DNA of 13,045 nucleotides. Source: BJ22 sp031405895 (GTDB taxonomy: Bacteria > Planctomycetota > Planctomycetia > Pirellulales > Pirellulaceae). This document shows, piece after piece, positions 6,152 to 10,790 of this stretch. The stretch's first letter is position 1, and each line of letters opens with the position of its first letter. Where the stretch lies: assembly GCA_031405895.1 (NCBI GenBank), contig JANOFL010000312.1, forward strand, positions 1-13,045. Reading direction: 5' to 3'. The position numbers and the translations under genes are program-made. The notes beneath the pieces were generated by a model. It had not been told where the DNA came from and did not search any database. It saw only the letters and a list, made by a program, of their open reading frames with translations.

Positions 6152-6970
6152 ATGAAAAGCCTTCCGGAATTTGTTGAATCACAGCTTGCCAGGGGACGGG
6201 GATACTTCACCAAACCGGACGGGCTGGCTGCAACCCGCCAGACGCCAGAGGCGTTTCAGGCAGCCATCGCCCGTTTGAAGAGAAAGGGAAGCATCGTTTC
6301 TCCGCGACGGGGGTTCTACCTGATCCTTCGGCCAGAAGACCGGGCACTCGGCGCACCCGATCCCGCCCGCTGGATCGACCCCATGATGAAATTCCTGAAG
6401 GTCGATTACCGCATCTCCCTGCTTCGTGCCGCGGCGTTTCACGGATCGGCGCACCAGGCGGCAATGGTCGTTCAGGTAATCGCACCGCGACAATGTCCGA
6501 ACATCGAACTGGGACGGCAACGTGTTGCGTTCCTGTTCCAGTCGAAGGATGCATTTGCCAAGACGAATCGCCCAGAGTGGCTGGACCAGCTCAAGTCGGA
6601 TGCAGGATATGCCAGGATCGCTGGTGTGGAACTGGCATTGCTCGACATCTGTCGCTACTTCCATACCGCTGCGGGAATCAACGGGGCCGCACAGGCTGTT
6701 CACGATTTGGGGCAGAAGGCCGACACCCGCATCCTCGCCAAAGCGGCTGGTGCTTACGGGAACTCGGCTGTCCGGCGGCTTGGCTACCTTCTGGAGCGGT
6801 TCGGGCATTCAAGGCCGGCCAATGCCCTTCGGCCCTATGCCGGGAAAGCCAAGTCCTTCAAGGCACTTGACCCGTCGGCAAAGCCCATCGTGCCCGAGTT
6901 GGCGGAAGTCGAGGAGCGAAACACGGACTGGAAGCTGCTCATCAACGTGCCCGTGGAGATTGATGCTTGA
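6152..6970 (+). CDS. abiEi: AbiEi-type antitoxin/autorepressor of a type IV toxin-antitoxin system
   Basis: 272 residues. The N-terminus is a winged-helix-like domain (residues about 1-58: FVESQLARGRGYFTKPDGLA, then AFQAAIARLKRKGSIVSPRRGFYLIL), typical of AbiEi antitoxins, where it binds promoter repeats. The remaining 210 residues correspond to the antitoxin domain of the longer COG5340-like branch; the classical streptococcal AbiEi is shorter. Members neutralise the partner nucleotidyltransferase without forming a stable complex and also repress the operon. The ATG at 6152 sits directly at the predicted transcription start with only GGGGA before it. Its stop codon overlaps the toxin start (TTGA, 6967-6970), so the genes are translationally coupled. 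The frame is intact. It lies inside a tRNA-Pro integrated element, consistent with horizontal acquisition. Confidence 0.85.
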   Translation: MKSLPEFVESQLARGRGYFTKPDGLAATRQTPEAFQAAIARLKRKGSIVSPRRGFYLILRPEDRALGAPDPARWIDPMMKFLKVDYRISLLRAAAFHGSAHQAAMVVQVIAPRQCPNIELGRQRVAFLFQSKDAFAKTNRPEWLDQLKSDAGYARIAGVELALLDICRYFHTAAGINGAAQAVHDLGQKADTRILAKAAGAYGNSAVRRLGYLLERFGHSRPANALRPYAGKAKSFKALDPSAKPIVPELAEVEERNTDWKLLINVPVEIDA

Positions 6971-7845
6971 TCCCAATCTCCCACATCCAGCAATGGACGG
7001 CGCATGCTCCGTGGCCCGATCTCCGGCAGGTGGAACAGGACCTTGTTGTCTGCCGCGCACTCTGCGACCTGTTCAGCCGTGAGGAGCTTCGGGGCAAGAT
7101 TGCTTTCCGTGGCGGCACGGCCATCAACAAGCTGTTGTTCGGCAAGCCTCTTCGATATTCGGAAGACATCGACCTGGTGCAGACGCAACCGGAACCAATC
7201 GGGGGAATCATCGACGCCATTCGCGATGCCCTGTCCTGGCTGGGCAAGTGCAACCGGACCCAAGCGCAGCACTCGATGCACTTGACCTTCAGGTTCACCC
7301 CGGAATCGGGTGACGGCGAGCCGCTCAAGCTCAAGGTTGAGATTAACACGCGAGAACACCAGAACCTGTACGGCCTGAAAACCTTCCCGTTCGCGATCGC
7401 AAGCGACTGGCACCAGGCGAAGGCCGACATCGTCTCGTACGAGCCGGAGGAACTTTTCGGCACCAAGTTGCGAGCACTGCTTCAGCGTGACAAACACCGC
7501 GACTTGTTCGACCTCAACCAAGGGCTGCTCCAGCTTGGCCTCAACCCTGCCAGGGTGGTGGAGTGCTTCCAGCATTATCTCAGGCTGGAGGAAAACTCGA
7601 TCAGCCGGGCGAACGCTGAAGAGCGGATGCTCAAAAAACTTAACCGGAGCCTGACGGAAGACATCGCGCCACTTCTTCCCGCCGGCGTGAGCTTCGATGA
7701 AGACGCCGCACTCGCGGCCTTCGGCAGGATCTGGGGCGAACTGATAGGCCGGATTCCGGGCGACCCGTGGAAGTCCTCACAAAAAGCAATCGAGGCGATA
7801 CGCAAATCAGCGAAGCCCAGGCTCCTTGAAGGCATTCAACCGTAG
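6967..7845 (+). CDS. abiEii: AbiEii/AbiGii-family nucleotidyltransferase toxin
   Basis: 292 residues with the hallmarks of DUF1814-type nucleotidyltransferase toxins: GGT (residues 49-51, FRGGTAINKLL), the metal-binding SEDIDLV (65-71, Asp67 and Asp69), a third acidic candidate in LKVEIN (Glu125), and KLRALLQRDKHRDLFDL (167-183). All expected catalytic positions appear present, so the toxin should be active. Related toxins (AbiEii, MenT) are bacteriostatic; MenT3 adds pyrimidines to tRNA acceptor ends. The role of this protein in phage abortive infection or element maintenance is inferred from the family. The start is TTG at 6967, with GGAG 8 nt upstream; the nearby ATG at 6963 is out of frame. 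The 3' end overlaps the convergent integrase remnant by 10 bp. Confidence 0.92.
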   Translation: MIPISHIQQWTAHAPWPDLRQVEQDLVVCRALCDLFSREELRGKIAFRGGTAINKLLFGKPLRYSEDIDLVQTQPEPIGGIIDAIRDALSWLGKCNRTQAQHSMHLTFRFTPESGDGEPLKLKVEINTREHQNLYGLKTFPFAIASDWHQAKADIVSYEPEELFGTKLRALLQRDKHRDLFDLNQGLLQLGLNPARVVECFQHYLRLEENSISRANAEERMLKKLNRSLTEDIAPLLPAGVSFDEDAALAAFGRIWGELIGRIPGDPWKSSQKAIEAIRKSAKPRLLEGIQP

Positions 7846-8024
7846 AGCACTTCGCGGCAAGTACTTTCCACATAGAGCATTGGATCAACACTGGCGCGCA
7901 ACTGGTTTTGAGATAACGCCCGCTTTCGGCCCGCTCCTTTGAAAAGCTCCGTCGCCTGACGGCAACTGCCTTTGACCTCGTAGAAGTACCACCAGTCGTC
8001 GGATTTGCGATACCACGGCTGCAT
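7836..8024 (-). pseudogene. Integrase N-terminal remnant or small ORF (62 aa)
   Basis: ATG at 8024 is preceded by GGGAGG at 6 nt spacing, the best ribosome site in the window. The product starts MQPWYRKSDDWWYFYEVKG, which recalls the arm-binding N-terminus of planctomycete tyrosine recombinases (a PWYR-S-D-WY type start). Similarity fades after about 35 residues, and TGA follows the 62nd codon. The start lies 96 bp from the tRNA-derived repeat and reads away from it, which mirrors the truncated integrase at 3333-3950. I infer that this is what is left of the element's own integrase, overwritten or truncated where the AbiE operon ends. A functional small protein cannot be ruled out because start and ribosome site are intact. 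Confidence 0.5.
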
Positions 8025-8042
8025 TTTGAACCTCCCGTACAA

Positions 8043-8061
8043 GACGAGTCGGAAGGCTCGT
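8043..8061. repeat. Short hairpin upstream of the 62-aa ORF
   Basis: ACGAGTC and GGCTCGT (one G-T pair) flank a GGAA tetraloop, between the tRNA-proximal att site and the ribosome site of the 62-residue ORF. No T-tract follows on either strand. It would lie in the 5' untranslated region of that ORF. Confidence 0.3.
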
Positions 8062-8119
8062 GGGGCCCGGAGGGCTGCTACCCTTCGGTCCCCTTTGATG
8101 CAACGGACACATTCTACTC

Positions 8120-8165
8120 AATCGGAGCGACAGGATTCGAACCTGCGACCTCTACGTCCCGAACG
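8120..8165. repeat. tRNA-proximal att site of the 4.06-kb element
   Basis: Direct repeat of 4065-4110 (45 of 46 bases identical). Here the repeat is part of the complete tRNA-Pro gene, so this end reconstitutes the tRNA, as tRNA-targeting elements usually do. Repeat-to-repeat distance is 4055 bp. Confidence 0.88.
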
Positions 8166-8196
8166 TAGCGCTCTAGCCAGGCTGAGCTACGCTCCG
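8122..8196 (-). tRNA. tRNA-Pro (anticodon CGG)
   Basis: A 75-nt cloverleaf on the minus strand: acceptor CGGAGCG/CGCTCCG with A73, D-arm GCTC..GAGC, anticodon arm CTACG-TTCGGGA-CGTAG with CGG at 34-36, and T-arm GCAGG-TTCGAAT-CCTGT. The C1:G72 pair with A73 is characteristic of bacterial tRNA-Pro. It reads CCG codons. No CCA is encoded (TTG follows A73), so CCA is added afterwards. Its 3' half is the integration target described for 4065-8165. Confidence 0.95.
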
Positions 8197-8466
8197 ATGG
8201 TGGTTGGCCCGGGCAATGGCCGGGTCAGCGGTGAGTGGAAACAAGACTATCGGGAACCGGGAGGGCTGGCAACCTGAGGAGAGACTTGCGAGGTAAAAAA
8301 AGTGCGGACCCTAGCTTGCGCTGCGGGCTGGTAGTTGGCGAGCTGGTCGTACTTCGCCGCCTGATGCAGGAGTGGCCCAAGGCGTTTCGGGTTCGGGGGG
8401 ATTGAGCTTCGGATTAAACTGGCGAACGGAAGCAAACAACAAGTCACGGAATTGCCTGGAAAACTG
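8197..8466. other. Intergenic region between tRNA-Pro and the DedA gene
   Basis: No gene seen. It should hold the tRNA promoter (minus) and the promoter of the DedA gene (plus), but no pair of hexamers stands out. The stretch ACCCTAGCTTGCGCTGCGGG (8308-8327) looks like a dispersed intergenic sequence that I remember from planctomycete genomes (CTTGCGCT-CGGGCT core). Confidence 0.5.
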
Positions 8467-9135
8467 ATGGATTCAACAAGTCGTAAGGGAGAAGCCGCAG
8501 CGACGGGAGTTCCCGGAACGGGAACGGTTGCGAGGCGGGGATTGATCCGGCGGATGTATGACTGGGTCCTCTCGTGGGCCGATTCGCGGTGGGGTACTCC
8601 GGCGCTGTTTGTGATTTCGTTCGCGGAAAGCTCGTTCTTTCCGATTCCGCCCGACGTGCTGCAGATCGCCCTCTCGGCGGCGCGGCCGCGGTGGTCGTTC
8701 TGGTACGCGGCGGTCAGCACGGTTGCATCGGTGCTCGGCGCGATGCTCGGCTGGTACATCGGTTACGCTTTGTGGGCAACGCTGGGTGAGTTCTTCCTGA
8801 CCTGGATTCCGGGTCTCAATCAGGACAATATGGACAAGGTCGGCCGGCTGTATGAGCGGCATGCAGTCTGGACGATTTTCACCGCTGCGTTCACGCCGAT
8901 TCCATTCAAGGTCATCACTATCGCGGCGGGGGTCTTTTCCCAGTTCGTGCCGCTCTGGACGCTGGTTTGGGTCTCCCTGATCGGCCGGGCCGCGCGGTTT
9001 TTTCTCGTGGCGACAATGCTCTTTTTCTTCGGACCGGCAGTCCGCGAGTTCATTGAAAAACGGCTGGAACTGGTAACGATCGGACTCGCGGTCCTCGCGG
9101 CGCTGGGGTTCGCAGCGGTCAAGTGGCTGGCGTGA
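8467..9135 (+). CDS. DedA/YqaA-type VTT-domain membrane protein
   Basis: 222 residues. A charged N-terminus (about 1-35) is followed by hydrophobic segments with the VTT/DedA signature: ESSFFPIPPDVLQIALS (about 54-70), a long helix with GAMLGWYIGYALW, then the second half-site FTPIPFKVITIAAG (about 141-154) and two closing helices. The paired Pro-rich re-entrant motifs with Lys in the second one fit the YqaA-like branch. DedA-family proteins act in the inner membrane in lipid (undecaprenyl phosphate or phospholipid) flipping; the substrate here is unproven. The ATG at 8467 is chosen because GGAAAA lies just upstream; an in-frame TTG at 8452 is the alternative. The gene converges on the polyprenyl synthase gene and seems to be a single-gene unit. 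Confidence 0.88.
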   Translation: MDSTSRKGEAAATGVPGTGTVARRGLIRRMYDWVLSWADSRWGTPALFVISFAESSFFPIPPDVLQIALSAARPRWSFWYAAVSTVASVLGAMLGWYIGYALWATLGEFFLTWIPGLNQDNMDKVGRLYERHAVWTIFTAAFTPIPFKVITIAAGVFSQFVPLWTLVWVSLIGRAARFFLVATMLFFFGPAVREFIEKRLELVTIGLAVLAALGFAAVKWLA

Positions 9136-9140
9136 TGGAG

Positions 9141-9233
9141 GTGGAACAGGCTTCGAGCCTGTCTGTCAGCATCAATGACTTGTCGGCAAGCGGTTGTTGC
9201 ACGATCGAATGACAGGCTGGAAGCCTATCCCAC
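9141..9233. repeat. REP-like imperfect inverted repeat between convergent genes
   Basis: The 23-bp arms 9141-9163 and 9211-9233 are reverse complements at 20 of 23 positions (core ACAGGCTTC-AGCCTGTC). The left arm is itself a hairpin (ACAGGCT-TCG-AGCCTGT, 9146-9162). I recall GTGGGACAGGCTTCCAGCCTGTC-like sequences as common intergenic repeats in planctomycetes. Its place between the ends of two convergent genes suits a bidirectional transcription stop or a REP/BIME-type element. Confidence 0.6.
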
Positions 9234-9247
9234 GCCAGCCGACCCGG

Positions 9248-10318
9248 TCAGTTTTGGCGACAGGCGACGAAACTGGTCAGCTGGATCAGGGCATCCCGGG
9301 CGGGACTGGGTGCCAGTTTCCGGGCCGCGGCCGCCGCTCGTTCCAGTTCAGCGGTCGCAAACCGTGAGGCGGAGTCGATACCACCCTCGCGCAGGACAAG
9401 CCGCTGGATGCTTGCGGCATCGGGCGGATTGGCGCGAAGCAACGACTTGACCTGTGCAGCGACGGTCGGGCCGGCCTCGACAAGCAAATGGATCAGGGGC
9501 GAGGTCAGTTTGCCCGCCGCGATGTCGGTCCCCAGAGTCTTTCCAACCTGCCCCTCGTCGCCCACAAGGTCGAGGCAATCGTCGGTGACCTGAAAGGCCA
9601 CGCCGAGATGGCGGCCAAAGCGGCCCGCCGTGTCGATGGCTTCCGGCCCAACCCCGATCAGGTACGGTCCCATCCGGCACGCCACGGCACAGAGGCTGGC
9701 GGTCTTCGCCGAGACCATCTCAACGTACTCGCCATGCTCAAGACTCAGATCACCCGCGAGCCAGTTCTGGTGGACTTCACCCGAGCAGACCTCCCGCGCG
9801 GCGGCAGCGAGCTCGGCGATGGCAGGCCCTGGACAGTTTCGCGCGGCCACACGAAAGGCGCTGGTGAAGAGCCAGTCGCCACCCAGAATGGCCGCCCGCG
9901 TTCCGTGTTGCCGGTGCATGGCTTGCCGGTTCCGACGGACTTGGGCGTCGTCGAGAACGTCGTCGTGAACGAGCGTGGCGAGGTGAATCAGTTCGCAGGC
10001 GGCGGCAAACTCGATGTGCGCTTCGCGGACTCCGCCCGAAGCGGCGCCCCAAAGCAGCGTCAGCAGTGGACGAATCCGCTTTCCACCCAGCCCGGCGAAT
10101 CCGCCCGCCAGTTCCTTCATCCACGGCTCGCGTGGGGACAGCTCGTCCTGCAACAGCCGCTCCACGGCCGCCAGTTCGTCCCGCACGGGCAACGCGATCG
10201 ATGACAGTCCGCCCGATTGCTGGAACGGCTGTTCGTGTTCGACCGCAAGCTCTTCAGCCCTGGCGTCGATAGTGCCCGCTCCTTCCGCCGCTCTTTTCTT
10301 CCAGCCGGATCGCCCCAA
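9248..10318 (-). CDS. Long-chain polyprenyl diphosphate synthase
   Basis: A trans-isoprenyl diphosphate synthase that condenses isopentenyl diphosphate onto an allylic primer to make the side chain of a quinone (menaquinone is likely in this phylum). Visible: GGKRIRPLL, the first Asp-rich motif ATLVHDDVLDDAQVRR, GGDWLF, and the second motif QVTDDCLDLVGD. Ala at the fifth position before the first DDxxD, in place of a bulky aromatic, points to a long-chain product (C30 or longer). The start is uncertain. The longest frame begins at a TTG (10318) inside moaC without a properly spaced ribosome site, and no in-frame ATG exists before the conserved part. TTG 10192 and GTG 10186 are the next options. 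The 5' end overlaps the end of moaC (stop at 10254) if the long form is right. It is probably the last gene of the addA-moaC unit. Confidence 0.92.
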   Translation of the reverse strand: MGRSGWKKRAAEGAGTIDARAEELAVEHEQPFQQSGGLSSIALPVRDELAAVERLLQDELSPREPWMKELAGGFAGLGGKRIRPLLTLLWGAASGGVREAHIEFAAACELIHLATLVHDDVLDDAQVRRNRQAMHRQHGTRAAILGGDWLFTSAFRVAARNCPGPAIAELAAAAREVCSGEVHQNWLAGDLSLEHGEYVEMVSAKTASLCAVACRMGPYLIGVGPEAIDTAGRFGRHLGVAFQVTDDCLDLVGDEGQVGKTLGTDIAAGKLTSPLIHLLVEAGPTVAAQVKSLLRANPPDAASIQRLVLREGGIDSASRFATAELERAAAAARKLAPSPARDALIQLTSFVACRQN

Positions 10319-10733
10319 TCTCCATCGCCCGGTCGTTGCTCTTGCACATGTCGTAGACCGTCAAGGCCGCACTGGTCACGGCGGCGAGTGCCTCCATTTC
10401 TACACCCGTCCGGTCGACGGCCGAAACGGTGGCTTCAATTGACAGCTCCGTCTCCGACACAAAACGAAAGTCCAGCCCGATCGCCGTCAGACGCACCGGA
10501 TGGCAAAGCGGAATCAGCTGGGCAGTCTGTTTCGCGCCGGCGATACCACCCAGACGGGCCACGGCCAGCACATCACCCTTGCCGGCTCCGCCACTGCGAA
10601 TGGTGGTTGCCGTCGCGGCGTCCATTCGAATCCGGCCGCTGGCGCGCGCCACACGGAAGGACTCGGGCTTGGCGGCGATGTCCACCATTCTTGCCCGGCC
10701 GGTTTCGTCAAAGTGGGTTGATTCAGATGCCAT
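10254..10733 (-). CDS. moaC: Cyclic pyranopterin monophosphate synthase MoaC
   Basis: 159 residues, close to the 161 of E. coli MoaC. MoaC converts the MoaA product (3',8-cyclo-7,8-dihydro-GTP) into cyclic pyranopterin monophosphate, the first stable intermediate of molybdenum cofactor synthesis. Recognisable segments are GRARMVDIAAKPES near the start, KGDVLAVARLGGIAGAKQT followed by LIPLCHPVRL (His of the CHP motif), GVEMEALAAVTSAALTVYDM with the following CK, and AMEIGAIRLEEKSGG near the end. The conserved Lys-Asp of the active site falls in YDMCKSNDRAM. The ATG at 10733 gives the family length; a TTG at 10760 would add nine unconserved residues, and neither has a strong ribosome site. It lies 57 bp after the helicase-nuclease gene. 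No other molybdopterin genes are in the window. Confidence 0.95.
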   Translation of the reverse strand: MASESTHFDETGRARMVDIAAKPESFRVARASGRIRMDAATATTIRSGGAGKGDVLAVARLGGIAGAKQTAQLIPLCHPVRLTAIGLDFRFVSETELSIEATVSAVDRTGVEMEALAAVTSAALTVYDMCKSNDRAMEIGAIRLEEKSGGRSGHYRRQG

Positions 10734-10790
10734 GGCAGCATTGCCGACAGGTTCTTCCAAATGGAACCGGACCCGGATTCGCCCGCTAAC

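Noticed and set aside
4191..8105. Shared TTTGATGCAAC at about 4191 and 8094 as a second pair of element ends
   Set aside because: Only 11 bases, and it does not line up with the 46-bp tRNA repeat boundaries.
8247..8862. Minus-strand open frames opposite the DedA gene
   Set aside because: Composition and overlap show them to be shadows of the membrane protein.
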